DNA of 64,000 nt from Chamaesiphon sp. 341R_metabat_111 (lineage in GTDB: Bacteria > Cyanobacteriota > Cyanobacteriia > Cyanobacteriales > Chamaesiphonaceae): NCBI GenBank assembly GCA_025351825.1, contig JANXVE010000084.1:1-64000 (forward strand), written 5' to 3'. Shown piece by piece: positions 1 to 9,073 of the stretch. Position numbers and translations under genes: made by a program. Within the stretch, counting starts at the first letter, position 1. Every line of letters begins with the position of its first letter. The notes under the pieces were generated by a model. The model searched no databases. It saw only the letters and a program-made list of their open reading frames with translations, and had not been told where the DNA came from.

Positions 1-140
1 GACTTCGTTTCGAGATCTAGATCCCCCCTAGCCCCCCTTTTTAAGGGGGGAACCGGATCCGGAAGTCCCCCTTTTTAAGGGGGATTTAGGGGGATCTCTA
101 GAGTTTTCGCTTTTCTCCAGACTTATGTATACACCGTAGC
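1..140. mobile_element. MITE-like palindromic element, copy 1 (left part cut by window)
   Basis: These 140 bases match 53971-54110 with one difference (G at 91, T at 54061). The body is a long imperfect palindrome centred on CCGGATCCGG near 55-64, with C-rich and G-rich arms. Its right end, ACTTATGTATACACCGTAGC, is the inverse of the left end seen in the complete copy at 53945. The left end of this copy lies outside the window. It contains no coding capacity. It directly abuts half of a family C repeat, as the other copy does, so the pair may move as one composite unit. Confidence 0.75.
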
Positions 141-187
141 CCCTTAGAAAGGGGAGGGCTAGGGTGGGGTAAAGATCTACGCATCAA
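141..187 (-). repeat. Family C repeat, right half
   Basis: This is a C-rich palindromic arm (CCCCTTTCTAAGGGG on the minus strand) followed by a conserved tail ending in GATCTACGC. Related halves occur at 41335-41547 and 53905-54196. Read along recN, it lies about 40 bases after the stop codon. Its hairpin could help end the recN transcript, but there is no strong T run, so that role is inferred. Confidence 0.6.
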
Positions 188-227
188 CTCAAACAAACTT
201 GTGGCGTGGTAGCCTTAAAAGGAATTT

Positions 228-1982
228 TTATTTCTTGCTTTGCTTAACCGCTTTCTTGCTGGTTTTCGCCTGAGCTAACAGCGAAGTCGCAAAAGAAATC
301 GCGTCCGTGGCTGACTGACCCCCAGCAATTTGGGCGATCTCATCGCGGCGTTGCTGCTGGGAGCTGAGTTCCTCAATCCGCACGATCGTTCTTTCTGTGA
401 CGGGATCATCACCGTTATGGTGATTGTCTGAGCCAGTAGTTTGCTTGGCAACTCGAAAATGTCGATCGGCCATTGCTGCAATTAAGGGCTGATGGGTGAC
501 ACAGAGAATTTGCTGAGACTGGCTGAGGTGGTGGAGTTTGGCGGCGATCGATTGAGCGACTTTTCCCGATACACCAGCATCAATTTCATCAAAGATCAGC
601 GTACCCGCGCCACCATTATTGGAAAAACAAGCTTTGAGAGCTAGCAGAAACCGACTCATTTCCCCGCCAGAGGCGGTGGCTGCTAGTGGTTGGAGTAGTT
701 CGCCAGGATTGGGACTGAAGTGGAAGTTGATACTATCACCACCAATCGAGGTTGGTGTCTGAGCGGTGATTTTGACTTGGAACTGCACCTTGTCCATCGC
801 CAGGGGCTTAAGTTCATCGATCAGTTGTTGTTCGAGACTGGTAGCAGCTTGCTGGCGGAGAGCCGTTAATTTTTGGCACGCTTGGGCTAATTTAGATTGA
901 GACTCCTTAGCCTGTTGTTCCAGTTCTTCGAGGGATGCTCCCGCCCCTGTGAGCTGATTGAGTTCAGTTTGGACACTGAGTTCATATGCGATCGCATTCG
1001 TCAGGCTGGGACCATATTTGCGGCAAATTAGCTTGAGACTGCGAATCCGCTCTTCAATTTCAATTAATCGATCGGGATCGGCTTCGAGTGCGTCACCATA
1101 ATAATTGATTTCTCTTCCGGCTTCGTTAACTTGGGCGAGGGCATGGCTGACGAGATCGAGGGTAGATTGGAGAGTAGGATCGATTTCTACCATGTCAATC
1201 AAAGTAGATTCGGCTTGACCTAAAAGATCCGCAACTGCGATCGGTCCACCTGTATCATTTTGATAGAGTAATTGGTAAACAGCGTAGCTCTGTTGCTGAA
1301 GATCGACGACGTGACTCAAGCGTTGCCCTTCGGTTTCCAGATCGATTAGTTCATCCGCTGTTGTCAAGCCAACTTCGGTAAATTCTCGCGCTTGGTATTC
1401 GAGCAGATCGATCCGCTGGAGCCGTTGCTGCTCATTCTGTTGACGATCGAGCCAACTTTGATAAACTTGGTTGTATGCAGCATACAGGGTGGCAATACTG
1501 TTCCGCTGTTGGAGCAGGGTTGTTCCACCATAGAGATCTAGTAGCTCGCGTTGGTGAGTGGTATTGGTAAGCTGAATTGTCTGTCCCTGCGCCGTAATCT
1601 CAATCAGCAGTTCACGCAATTCTTGGGTGAGCTGACGATTGCAAATCGAGCCATTGACGCGCAGCCTCGATCTCAGACTACTACCGTTCAGACTCAATTC
1701 CCTACTGCAAATCACCGTATCATCTGTTGAGTCCAACTCTCGATCGACTAGCCATTGGCGCACTCGATCGGTAAGATCGAATGTACCCTCCACAGTCGCT
1801 TTCTCCATCCCCGTGCGAATCATCCGTGGTGTCGCTTTACCGCCTAAGATGAGATCGATCGCATCCAAAATAATCGACTTTCCCGCCCCAGTTTCGCCAG
1901 TCAGCACATTCAATCCCGCCCCAAATTCTAGTTCTAGCTCATCAATGAGGGTAAAGTTTTGAATGTGGAGAGAGAGTAGCAT
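228..1982 (-). CDS. recN: DNA repair protein RecN
   Basis: RecN is an SMC-like ATPase that acts at DNA double-strand breaks during recombinational repair. The 584-residue product has the usual family length. The N-terminus carries a Walker A motif, GETGAGKS (about residues 29-36). The middle is a long coiled coil rich in Gln, Leu and Glu. The C-terminal half has the ABC signature ATASGGEMSR and the Walker B stretch TLIFDEID. The ATG at 1982 starts directly before the conserved N-terminal strand MLLSLHIQNF. The gene stands alone between repeats, facing away from the kinase gene at 2167. The tail is Lys-rich, which is common in the family. Confidence 0.95.
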   Translation of the reverse strand: MLLSLHIQNFTLIDELELEFGAGLNVLTGETGAGKSIILDAIDLILGGKATPRMIRTGMEKATVEGTFDLTDRVRQWLVDRELDSTDDTVICSRELSLNGSSLRSRLRVNGSICNRQLTQELRELLIEITAQGQTIQLTNTTHQRELLDLYGGTTLLQQRNSIATLYAAYNQVYQSWLDRQQNEQQRLQRIDLLEYQAREFTEVGLTTADELIDLETEGQRLSHVVDLQQQSYAVYQLLYQNDTGGPIAVADLLGQAESTLIDMVEIDPTLQSTLDLVSHALAQVNEAGREINYYGDALEADPDRLIEIEERIRSLKLICRKYGPSLTNAIAYELSVQTELNQLTGAGASLEELEQQAKESQSKLAQACQKLTALRQQAATSLEQQLIDELKPLAMDKVQFQVKITAQTPTSIGGDSINFHFSPNPGELLQPLAATASGGEMSRFLLALKACFSNNGGAGTLIFDEIDAGVSGKVAQSIAAKLHHLSQSQQILCVTHQPLIAAMADRHFRVAKQTTGSDNHHNGDDPVTERTIVRIEELSSQQQRRDEIAQIAGGQSATDAISFATSLLAQAKTSKKAVKQSKK

Positions 1983-1983
1983 T

Positions 1984-2153
1984 TAGGAATTGGGTTTAGT
2001 GTTTAGGCTTTGGGTCTAGGCTTTAGGCTTTAGGTTTTGGACTTTAGGAATGGGAGCATGGATAGAACTTACGCTAATGTAGATCTGTTGCATTAGCTTA
2101 CTTCTTCCTTCCTAAAACATAAAGCCTAATCCCCAAAGCCTAAAGCCTAATTT
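1984..2153. repeat. Family F heptamer-like repeats in inverted arrangement
   Basis: Degenerate tandem copies of TTTAGGC run from 1984 to about 2050. Their complement (GCCTAAA) runs from about 2106 to 2153, with about 55 unrelated bases between. The two arms could fold on each other. The same two-arm layout recurs at 59975-60098, and a single arm lies at 31161-31195. This block fills the recN-kinase divergent intergenic region, so the promoters of both genes must lie in or beside it. Confidence 0.6.
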
Positions 2154-2166
2154 AAGGTTCCGCCGG

Positions 2167-3810
2167 ATGATGGAAGCCGTGGGGATGGATAATGAATTAG
2201 AGTGGTCAAGCAAATATAGCCCCGACATTGATTTTGCCATGAATGAGCCAGACAATTTTCCCACTCTGAATACATCAGCTATTCAAGTTGCCAGACAAGA
2301 TCTACCCGACTTGAAAATCTATGGCTATCAAGTATATGAGAAATTGTCTGAGCAGATCGATCTGGGTAGAGTTAGCTATCTGGGACTAGATATCAGTTTA
2401 GATCGGTTAGTGGTAATTAAAGAGTGGCGAAGACTTGCAGAACAAACACCACCACTAGACTATGATAACTATCTACCAAAGATCGATCGTTTACAACAAA
2501 TCGACCATCCTAGTATTCCCCGTTACCTAAATTCTTTTGCAACGCCAACCGGATTTTGCGTCGTGAGAGAGTACCAATCGGGAATCTCACTCGCAGAACT
2601 AGGCGATCTTCCAGCTTCGGATATTCGACTCGTCGCAGATGCAGTATTGAAGATTTTGACAGATCTTCATCGTTTAACGCCAGCGGTGATTCATCAAAAT
2701 ATCAAACCAGAGAATATTATCTTCATTAGTGAACCAACACTAAAGATCTATTTGGTCGATTTTGGCCTAACTCCTGCTACAGTTGCTCATGGTAGTGTGA
2801 GTAAACTTGGATTTGCATTACCACCACAGTTACTAGATCGAAGTCAGACTTCAAGTTCTGATATTTATAGTTTGGGCCTGTCATTAATCTGCCTGCTTAC
2901 AGGTACAGCGACAGCTCAAGTTGACGATTTATTCGACAGCAACTATCAAATCCAATTCCAACAGCTACTACCACCAAATACCGATCCACAACTAATTAAG
3001 TCCCTAGAAATGATGGTCGAGCCTCAACCTCAAGATCGCACAATTGGTCCGAATACAATTGTTTCAGTCAAAAGCCATCGCTCCAGTTCTAAGCAAGCTC
3101 TGGGAGAGCTGAGAATGAGCTTAGATGATATCTCTGTACCTAGAAAAAAAATTAACTGGGTAAAGTGGGGAATTGGGATTGGTGCCTTACTTGGCGTGGG
3201 ATTAGCTACTCGTCTGTTCGTATTCCCTGATGATGGTGAACCTAGTCCTGCTGAAATTGTCAAGAATCAAGCACTTACTGAAAAAGCTAATTTTGCCGCA
3301 TCAGATCGAGGACAATTACTTAAAGAGAAACGCTGCCCTAACTGCAACTTTAGCTATCAGAATTTTTCCAAAGCAGAATTATCTGGTGCGATCGTTTCCC
3401 AATCAATTTTCACTGGAGCTGACTTTTCCAATGCTAATATGAATCTGGCAATCTTCAAGGATGCCGATCTGAGTGGAGCTAATTTTGCGAAAGCAAATCT
3501 TCAAAACGCTGCCTTTTATGGTGCTAAATTCATGGGTACAAATCTCGTCGGCGCAAATCTTAGCAACGCAAAACTAGTCTATGCCAAACTAAAGGGAGCT
3601 TGGCTACGGGATGCAAATCTATCGCGTGCAGATCTCAAGTTTGCTGAAATTCAGCAGGTGGATCTGAGTCGTGCAAATCTCACAGGTGCAGATCTCAGCA
3701 ACGCCGATCTATCCTACACCAATCTCCGCAGCGCAATCCTAACTGATGCTAAATTAGAAGGTGCAATTTTAACTGGAGCAACTATGCCAGATGGATCTAC
3801 ACATCCTTGA
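2167..3810 (+). CDS. Ser/Thr kinase-like membrane protein with pentapeptide repeats; catalytic Asp replaced
   Basis: The order is a kinase-like domain (about residues 55-290), a linker, one membrane helix (about 333-353), a CPNC motif (390-393) and a C-terminal pentapeptide-repeat domain of A(D/N)LxxA units to the end. This matches the cyanobacterial kinase-pentapeptide architecture. Lys85 of the VVIK strand and the DFG motif (198-200) are present. The catalytic loop reads HQNIKPEN (176-183) instead of HRDxKPEN, so the catalytic Asp is Asn178, and the glycine-rich loop is poor. It is probably a pseudokinase or a weak kinase with a signalling or scaffold role; that is inferred. ATG codons at 2167, 2170 and 2185 are all possible; the last has a G-rich stretch before it. 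Confidence 0.85.
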   Translation: MMEAVGMDNELEWSSKYSPDIDFAMNEPDNFPTLNTSAIQVARQDLPDLKIYGYQVYEKLSEQIDLGRVSYLGLDISLDRLVVIKEWRRLAEQTPPLDYDNYLPKIDRLQQIDHPSIPRYLNSFATPTGFCVVREYQSGISLAELGDLPASDIRLVADAVLKILTDLHRLTPAVIHQNIKPENIIFISEPTLKIYLVDFGLTPATVAHGSVSKLGFALPPQLLDRSQTSSSDIYSLGLSLICLLTGTATAQVDDLFDSNYQIQFQQLLPPNTDPQLIKSLEMMVEPQPQDRTIGPNTIVSVKSHRSSSKQALGELRMSLDDISVPRKKINWVKWGIGIGALLGVGLATRLFVFPDDGEPSPAEIVKNQALTEKANFAASDRGQLLKEKRCPNCNFSYQNFSKAELSGAIVSQSIFTGADFSNANMNLAIFKDADLSGANFAKANLQNAAFYGAKFMGTNLVGANLSNAKLVYAKLKGAWLRDANLSRADLKFAEIQQVDLSRANLTGADLSNADLSYTNLRSAILTDAKLEGAILTGATMPDGSTHP

Positions 3811-3812
3811 AT

Positions 3813-3845
3813 TAATTGAGAATTGAGAATTGAGAATTGAGAATT
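3813..3845. repeat. Short tandem heptamer repeat (GAATTGA)n
   Basis: Four to five tandem copies of a seven-base unit, GAATTGA, lie just after the kinase stop codon. This is a short tandem repeat of the type common between cyanobacterial genes. It has no coding role. Confidence 0.7.
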
Positions 3846-3855
3846 AATACAGATC

Positions 3856-3888
3856 TGTAGGTTGGGTTTCATTCTTCAACCCAACACA
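3856..3888. repeat. Family G repeat (GTTGGGTTT hairpin)
   Basis: GTTGGGTTTCATTCTTCAAC followed by CCAAC forms a small hairpin with GTTGGGTT and AACCCAAC arms. Related copies are at 32868-32950, 47553-47590 and 58077-58108, with a variant at 57180-57240. It lies between convergent genes and may act as a bidirectional terminator. Confidence 0.65.
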
Positions 3889-3903
3889 CTTCACTAGATT
3901 TAT

Positions 3904-4785
3904 TTATTTACCAGAATTTAACTGTTGGATATAATTGACTTCTGCTTGCCAGTATTCAGGTAATGTATCCCAGGGATTCTTGTTGAGAGTATTGATACTA
4001 TCATTAGTGATGTAGATATAGCCAAGATTATTTTTGATAGCTCGATCGAGTATGCTTTTCATCAGCTTCCGATTGGCTGTGGTATGTACTAGTGCTGCAA
4101 ATTTTTGAGCGGGATAGTTTTTCTGATACTTTGTTGGAGCATAGCTGCTCCAGTTCTTTTGATAATTTTCAAAAGTGATGATAATATCTGCAACTCCCTG
4201 AGCGAGATACTTTTCATCCAAGCTTACACCTGGATTAATGATGACGTTATAGTCTGTAGATTTAGATTTAATGTGTTGATATAGCTGATGATAGTAACTT
4301 GCTTTCTCTATTGAGCTAGCTGCTTCATCGATAAAAATACCATCGATTTTAAAGTGTGTTGTATAGATATCGATATCTAATTTAACAGATTGGATATCCC
4401 GCTTACTATAGTTACTTGGGACGTAACCAACAATTTTTATTCCTGCTTGATGTAGATCTTTAATTCCCTGTTGATAATCTGTATTTGGTGGTGCATTATT
4501 GGGGCCACTATTCGGATTGATAATTGCGATGATCGATACCTTTTTTGCAGCAGCAATTACTTGTTTCCACGCATACTTATTTTTATCATACCAATTGGGA
4601 TAGATATATAGTGGTAGCAAAACTTGTAGCTTTGGCTGGTGATTCGATCTGGTGTTCAAAATATTTTGCCCAGTTACACCCAGTGTTGGATCGATCGTCA
4701 AGCAATTACTAATTAAAGCAGTTGTTAAAATCCGAACTAATTTCGAGATCTTCACATTTTTCAACCACTGAGCCACCATAGACAT
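3904..4785 (-). CDS. Spherulation-specific family 4-like secreted TIM-barrel protein
   Basis: The product resembles the spherulin-4 family, a group of glycosidase-like TIM-barrel proteins. Family-like features are LPLYIYPNWY near the mature N-terminus, an AIINPNSGP strand, a GYVPSNYSKR strand and IDGIFIDEAAS, whose Asp-Glu pair is the usual acidic active-site region. I chose the ATG at 4785 (an alternative is 4779) because it gives a basic N-terminus and a hydrophobic stretch consistent with a signal peptide. The longer frame from 4899 would overlap the divergent methyltransferase gene. The substrate cannot be told from sequence. Export fits its neighbour at 5702, which is another secreted glycosidase-like protein. 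Confidence 0.75.
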   Translation of the reverse strand: MSMVAQWLKNVKISKLVRILTTALISNCLTIDPTLGVTGQNILNTRSNHQPKLQVLLPLYIYPNWYDKNKYAWKQVIAAAKKVSIIAIINPNSGPNNAPPNTDYQQGIKDLHQAGIKIVGYVPSNYSKRDIQSVKLDIDIYTTHFKIDGIFIDEAASSIEKASYYHQLYQHIKSKSTDYNVIINPGVSLDEKYLAQGVADIIITFENYQKNWSSYAPTKYQKNYPAQKFAALVHTTANRKLMKSILDRAIKNNLGYIYITNDSINTLNKNPWDTLPEYWQAEVNYIQQLNSGK

Positions 4786-4870
4786 CCTAATCGATCGTTT
4801 TGGCACAAGAAAAGCGTAAGATAATAGTCGTCGTTGGCAAAGCCTGCGCTCAGCGCAATCGTCTAAACTC

Positions 4871-5536
4871 ATGAATAGAATCCTAGAACCAGAAGTCATG
4901 GATACATGGCTGGAAGCAACAGCTTATGATGCAATGGACTTTGAATCGGTTAATACGGCATTTACGACAGATGCGATCGATTTAGATCCTCATGCTATCA
5001 AAATCTTGGATGTTGGTACTGGCACAGCTCGAATTCCCATTCTGATGTGTCAACAACGACCTCAATATCTAATTACCGCGATAGATTTGGCACAATCGAT
5101 GCTGATTATCGGTCAACGAAATGTAGAAGCAGCAGGACTAAATCAACGAATTAGATTAGATCGGGTAGATTCTAAGCGAATGCCCTATCCAGATCTAGAA
5201 TTTGACATGATAGTTTCCAACAGTTTAGTTCACCACGTACCCGATCCATTGTCGCTTTTTCAAGAGTTTAAACGATTAGTCAGACCAGGCGGTGCAATTT
5301 TAATTCGCGATCTAATTAGACCAGAGAACGGTACTATTGTCAATAATTTAGTTGCAAAAATTGGCGAAGGATATGATGCTCATCAACAGCAGTTATTCCG
5401 TGATTCACTAAATGCAGCACTGACTTTAACTGAAGTTCAAGAGCTGATCGATCGAGTAGGATTAGCTCAAGTAAAGTTATCTCAATCTTCCGATCTACAT
5501 TGGACGATCGAACGAAAAAGAATATCTATTGCTTGA
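4871..5536 (+). CDS. Class I SAM-dependent methyltransferase
   Basis: The 221-residue protein has a Rossmann-type methyltransferase fold. Motif I is DVGTGTARIP, the acidic residue after strand 2 is in AIDLAQSM, motif II is DMIVSNSLVHHV and motif III is RPGGAILIRD. The latter resemble the small UbiE/Methyltransf_11 group. The substrate is unknown. It is divergent from the spherulin-4-like gene, about 85 bases between starts. A family A repeat follows the stop codon by a few bases. Confidence 0.85.
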   Translation: MNRILEPEVMDTWLEATAYDAMDFESVNTAFTTDAIDLDPHAIKILDVGTGTARIPILMCQQRPQYLITAIDLAQSMLIIGQRNVEAAGLNQRIRLDRVDSKRMPYPDLEFDMIVSNSLVHHVPDPLSLFQEFKRLVRPGGAILIRDLIRPENGTIVNNLVAKIGEGYDAHQQQLFRDSLNAALTLTEVQELIDRVGLAQVKLSQSSDLHWTIERKRISIA

Positions 5537-5544
5537 TAAGTATC

Positions 5545-5655
5545 CTCACATCTTGCACCAATACATATTAGCTATTACTAGGCGTAGATCTAGGGTACCC
5601 ACAAGGGGCACCCCTACAGGTAACTTGTAGGTACGCTAAGATCTGTGCTTAATAC
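5545..5655. repeat. Family A repeat, copy 1
   Basis: It begins with CTCACATCTTGCACC, the outer terminal repeat of family A. The core is GGGTACCC...GGGGCACCCCTAC and its partial inverse, and it ends with an inner arm near GATCTGTGC. The right core arm is shortened compared with copies 2 and 3. It fills most of the space between the methyltransferase and the GHL10 gene. Confidence 0.7.
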
Positions 5656-5701
5656 TTTTCTGAAAATTTAGTTATCAACTATCAATTATCAACTAATTAA
5701 C

Positions 5702-6952
5702 ATGATTAAAATATTAGATCGCAAGTTTTGGTTTGGGTTGTTTGTTACTACTGGAATAATATTATCATTAATTAATCCGACAATATCTCTGCCTCAATCT
5801 GTACTAACCAAGCCACTTAGGGAAATCAGAGGCGTGTGGATTACCAATGTTGATAGCGATGTCTTATTTACACGCGATAGGTTAGCAACTGCGATCGAAA
5901 ATTTACGGGCATTAAACTTCAATACTATCTATCCAGTAGTTTGGAATTGGGGCTATACAACTTACCCCAGCAAGGTAGCTAAACAGACAGTTGGCAGTAG
6001 TTTCATGCCCAAGAAATCTGCTGGAATACTAATCAACCGTAAGCTAAATTCAACCGAAGGACTCGAAGGACGTGATGTGCTCCAAGAAATGGTAGTTCAA
6101 GGGCACAAGCAAAAGCTAGCAGTAATTCCCTGGTTTGAATTTGGATTTATGCTGCCAGCTACTACAGATCCGGCTGGCTCAGACTTTGCCAAGCTTCATC
6201 CCGATTGGTTGACTCAAAAACAAGATGGCGGATTTCTCTGGAAAGAAGGCAAGGATCCGCGTGTGTGGCTCAATCCCTTCAAACCTGAAGTCAAGAAATT
6301 CATCATCGATTTAGTTGTCGAAGTCATCACAAAATATGACGTAGATGGCATTCAATTTGACGATCACTTTGGCTTACCGTCGGAATTTGGCTACGACAAA
6401 TTCACAGTCGATTTGTACAAGAGCGAACATCAAGGCAAATTGCCGTCCAAAGATTTCAAAAACGAAGAATGGATTAACTGGCGCGCCGATAAAATCACTG
6501 CTTTAATGCGCGACTTATTCACCGCAATCAAAACGGCAAATTCTAAAGTAATCGTGTCAATATCCCCCAATCCACAAACCTTTGCTAAAAGTTTCTTCTT
6601 GCAAGACTGGGCGAAATGGGAACGACAAGGACTGGTAGAAGAATTGCTAATTCAGGTGTACCGAGACAACTTGGGTACATTTATCGGCGAACTTCGCAAG
6701 CCAGAAGTAAAAATAGCCAGTCAACACATTCCAGTCGGCATTGGCATCCTGACAGGCGTGAAACCCAAGCCGATCCCCATGACTCAGATTCAATCTCAAA
6801 TTGCTGCTGTCCGCAAAGAAGGTTTAGGAGGCGTATCCTTCTTTTTCTATGAAACACTGTGGAAGCTAACTAAAGAATCAGAGGCAGCGCGAAAAGATGG
6901 CTTCAAACAAGCATTTAGTAAGTTCGTAGATCGATCGGTCATAATTAAATAG
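5702..6952 (+). CDS. Secreted glycosyl hydrolase-like 10 (GHL10/DUF187) protein
   Basis: The 416-residue protein starts with a signal peptide-like segment (charged residues, then GLFVTTGIILSLI; mature start near residue 30). The body matches the GHL10 family of TIM-barrel putative glycosidases: REIRGVWITNVDSDV at the start, NTIYPVVWNWGYT, VIPWFEFGFM, DGIQFDDHFGLP with adjacent acidic residues, and VSISPNPQTF. The family is thought to act on cell-envelope or exported polysaccharide, but the substrate is not shown here. The ATG at 5702 is the first codon that yields the signal peptide. It is co-directional with the small gene at 6970, 17 bases after its stop, so they may be co-transcribed. Confidence 0.85.
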   Translation: MIKILDRKFWFGLFVTTGIILSLINPTISLPQSVLTKPLREIRGVWITNVDSDVLFTRDRLATAIENLRALNFNTIYPVVWNWGYTTYPSKVAKQTVGSSFMPKKSAGILINRKLNSTEGLEGRDVLQEMVVQGHKQKLAVIPWFEFGFMLPATTDPAGSDFAKLHPDWLTQKQDGGFLWKEGKDPRVWLNPFKPEVKKFIIDLVVEVITKYDVDGIQFDDHFGLPSEFGYDKFTVDLYKSEHQGKLPSKDFKNEEWINWRADKITALMRDLFTAIKTANSKVIVSISPNPQTFAKSFFLQDWAKWERQGLVEELLIQVYRDNLGTFIGELRKPEVKIASQHIPVGIGILTGVKPKPIPMTQIQSQIAAVRKEGLGGVSFFFYETLWKLTKESEAARKDGFKQAFSKFVDRSVIIK

Positions 6953-6969
6953 TAGCTAGTTGAGCGGTT

Positions 6970-7224
6970 ATGGAATTACCAGAATTAGATTCAGAAACGA
7001 TCGATCGAGTCCTAGAAATGGCTTGGGAAGATCGGACTACATTTGAATCGATCGAACTGCAATTTGGATTGCAAGAAAAGCAAGTCATCGCCCTAATGCG
7101 ACGAGAAATGAAAGCTTCCAGCTTCCGCATGTGGCGCAAACGTGTCACAGGTAGAACTACTAAACACGCTACTCGCCGCGACTTCATTGCTGGGCGGTTT
7201 AAATCTCAGAATCAGAAAGGGTAA
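6970..7224 (+). CDS. TIGR03643/DUF2805 family small protein
   Basis: This 84-residue basic protein has the family pattern: TIDRVLEMAWEDRTTFESIE, then QFGL, VIALMRREMKASSFRMWRKR, then GRTTKH. The fold appears to be a short helix-turn-helix-like helical bundle with an Arg/Lys-rich tail, so nucleic-acid binding is possible but unproven. The function of the family is unknown. It follows the GHL10 gene closely, and the stop codon sits directly against a family A repeat. Confidence 0.85.
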   Translation: MELPELDSETIDRVLEMAWEDRTTFESIELQFGLQEKQVIALMRREMKASSFRMWRKRVTGRTTKHATRRDFIAGRFKSQNQKG

Positions 7225-7356
7225 GTGAGTAAAAGCAGAGATCTTCGAGTACCCATTAAGGGCACCCCTACAGGTTAATTGTGTAGGGGTGTCCTTAATG
7301 GATACCCTAGATCTACGGTTAGCACAAGTATTTTCAAACTAGTGCAAGATGTGAGT
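7225..7356. repeat. Family A repeat, copy 2
   Basis: A near-complete copy. The core arms GGGCACCCCTACA and TGTAGGGGTG flank a short loop, outer arms read GATCTTCGAGTACCC and GGATACCCTAGATC, and the right terminal repeat reads TGCAAGATGTGAG. The left terminal repeat has merged with or been replaced by the stop-codon region of the preceding gene. The core could fold as a strong hairpin. Confidence 0.75.
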
Positions 7357-7405
7357 CTATTCTATTTTTCTATCACTCCCAACTCCCAACCTCAAACTCC
7401 CTCAA

Positions 7406-8353
7406 ATGATCGATTCCACCCAAAAAATCGAAGCCCAAGCCCGCGAAATTGGCTTCCATGCGGTGGGTATTGCCTCGATCGACTCAACTACTACCCAAAC
7501 AGCGACAACGCGGCTGCAAGAGTGGTTATCGTTGGGCTATCAGGCGGAAATGGGTTGGATGTCCGACCCCCGCCGCCAGGATATTTACCAGGTGATGCCT
7601 GCTGCCAAAACTGTAATCGCAGTCGCGCTCAATTACTACACTGCCCATCAACGCCCCGCAGGTTCAGAATATGCCAAGATCGCTCGTTATGCTTGGGGAC
7701 GAGATTATCACAAAGTACTTACAAAAAAGCTCAAGCAACTAACAGCTTGGCTCACCCAAGAATTTGAAGGTGTAGAAGCGCGTCATTATGTCGATACTGG
7801 ACCAATTCAAGATAAATTCTGGGCACAATCAGCGGGAATTGGCTGGATTGGAAAAAATGGAAATGTGATTAATCGTCAATACGGTTCGTGGATATTTTTA
7901 GGTGAAATTGTCACCAATTTGGATTTGATTCCTAGCGATCCCCATGTACAACATTGTGGGACTTGTACGCGATGCATTTCTGCTTGCCCAACAGGAGCAA
8001 TTGTCCAGCCTTTTGTTGTCGATGCCAATCGATGTATTGCTTATCATACGATCGAGAATCGTGCCCCAACATTGCCGCCAGAAATTGCGAATAATTTGCA
8101 AAGCTGGGTGGCTGGATGTGATATCTGTCAGGATGTCTGCCCCTGGAATCAACGATTCGCACAACCTACAGATGTAGCCGATTTTCAACCGATCCCCAGT
8201 AATCTCAGTCACAAATTAACCGACTTGGGATCGCTCGATGATGAGGTATGGGATCGCAGCTTCAGGGCATCGGCATTGCGTAGAATTAAACCAGGGATGT
8301 GGCGGCGCAATGCTCTAGCAAATCTTCCCGATTGGGATCCCAATCGATCGTAA
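7406..8353 (+). CDS. queG: Epoxyqueuosine reductase QueG
   Basis: QueG is a cobalamin- and iron-sulfur-dependent enzyme that reduces epoxyqueuosine to queuosine at position 34 of tRNAs in the cytoplasm. The 315-residue product carries the two ferredoxin-type cluster motifs: [16 protein letters not shown] in the middle and [11 protein letters not shown] downstream. The N-terminal cobalamin-binding region includes [12 protein letters not shown] and [12 protein letters not shown]. The catalytic Asp lies in the VDTGP stretch by family comparison. The ATG at 7406 gives the normal N-terminus. Its need for cobalamin makes a functional link with the B12 genes at 22-24.8 kb. Confidence 0.95.
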   Translation: MIDSTQKIEAQAREIGFHAVGIASIDSTTTQTATTRLQEWLSLGYQAEMGWMSDPRRQDIYQVMPAAKTVIAVALNYYTAHQRPAGSEYAKIARYAWGRDYHKVLTKKLKQLTAWLTQEFEGVEARHYVDTGPIQDKFWAQSAGIGWIGKNGNVINRQYGSWIFLGEIVTNLDLIPSDPHVQHCGTCTRCISACPTGAIVQPFVVDANRCIAYHTIENRAPTLPPEIANNLQSWVAGCDICQDVCPWNQRFAQPTDVADFQPIPSNLSHKLTDLGSLDDEVWDRSFRASALRRIKPGMWRRNALANLPDWDPNRS

Positions 8354-8393
8354 ATTAGATTACAATTCTAAAACCAGCCTCGGCTTCCCTGAC

Positions 8394-9062
8394 ATGCAAA
8401 ACAACTCTAAGCTCATCATTTTTGATTTTGACGGTACCCTCGCGGATACGTTGAGTGCGTTGTTGCGAATTACCAATCGATTGGCACCAGAATTTGGCTA
8501 TCCCCAGATTAGTGATGAGCAATTGGCAAATCTCAAATATTTGAGTTCTTGGGAAATTATTAGATTTTCCAAAGTTGCATTGTGGAAGCTCCCATTCCTA
8601 TTAAAGCGGGTGAAAGAGGAGTTTCCAGGTGAAGTGCGAAATGTGAAATTCTTTCCTGGCGTAATTGAACTACTAAACACACTTAAACTTCAAGGCTATC
8701 GATTGGGAATTGTGAGTTCCAATTCTGAATCAAATATTCGATCGCTCTTGAAAGAAAATCAGATCGAGGATCTGTTTGAATTTGTAACTGGTGCCTCTAC
8801 TTTCGGTAAAGGGAAAGCGATCGGTAAACTAATTAAGCAGTATCATTGTTCTAAATCTGACGTAATCTACATCGGGGACGAAATTAGAGATATTCAAGCA
8901 GCTAGATCGATCTCGATCCGCGTCGTCTCTGTTGGATGGGGCTTCAACGCGCCTACGGCTCTAATGGATCGGCAGCCAGATTTATTGATTACCAAACCCC
9001 TCGCCCTCCTCAACGCTTTGGCGCGATTTTATCCGGCTCCAACGAGTCCTTTTGCTGTTTAG
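8394..9062 (+). CDS. HAD-superfamily phosphatase (Gph-like)
   Basis: The 222-residue protein has the four HAD motifs: IIFDFDGTLAD (nucleophile and acid/base Asp), GIVSSNSESN (motif II Ser), a Lys in GKGKAIGKL (motif III) and YIGDEIRDI (motif IV). A helical cap lies between motif I and motif II, as in phosphoglycolate phosphatase relatives. The substrate is not certain. It starts 40 bases after queG on the same strand. A family A repeat fills the space up to the convergent carotenoid oxygenase gene. Confidence 0.85.
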   Translation: MQNNSKLIIFDFDGTLADTLSALLRITNRLAPEFGYPQISDEQLANLKYLSSWEIIRFSKVALWKLPFLLKRVKEEFPGEVRNVKFFPGVIELLNTLKLQGYRLGIVSSNSESNIRSLLKENQIEDLFEFVTGASTFGKGKAIGKLIKQYHCSKSDVIYIGDEIRDIQAARSISIRVVSVGWGFNAPTALMDRQPDLLITKPLALLNALARFYPAPTSPFAV

Positions 9063-9073
9063 CTGTCGCTGAG

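Noticed and set aside
7279-7767. Open frame of 162 codons overlapping queG
   Set aside because: It starts in a family A repeat and overlaps queG in another frame. The QueG frame has all cluster motifs.
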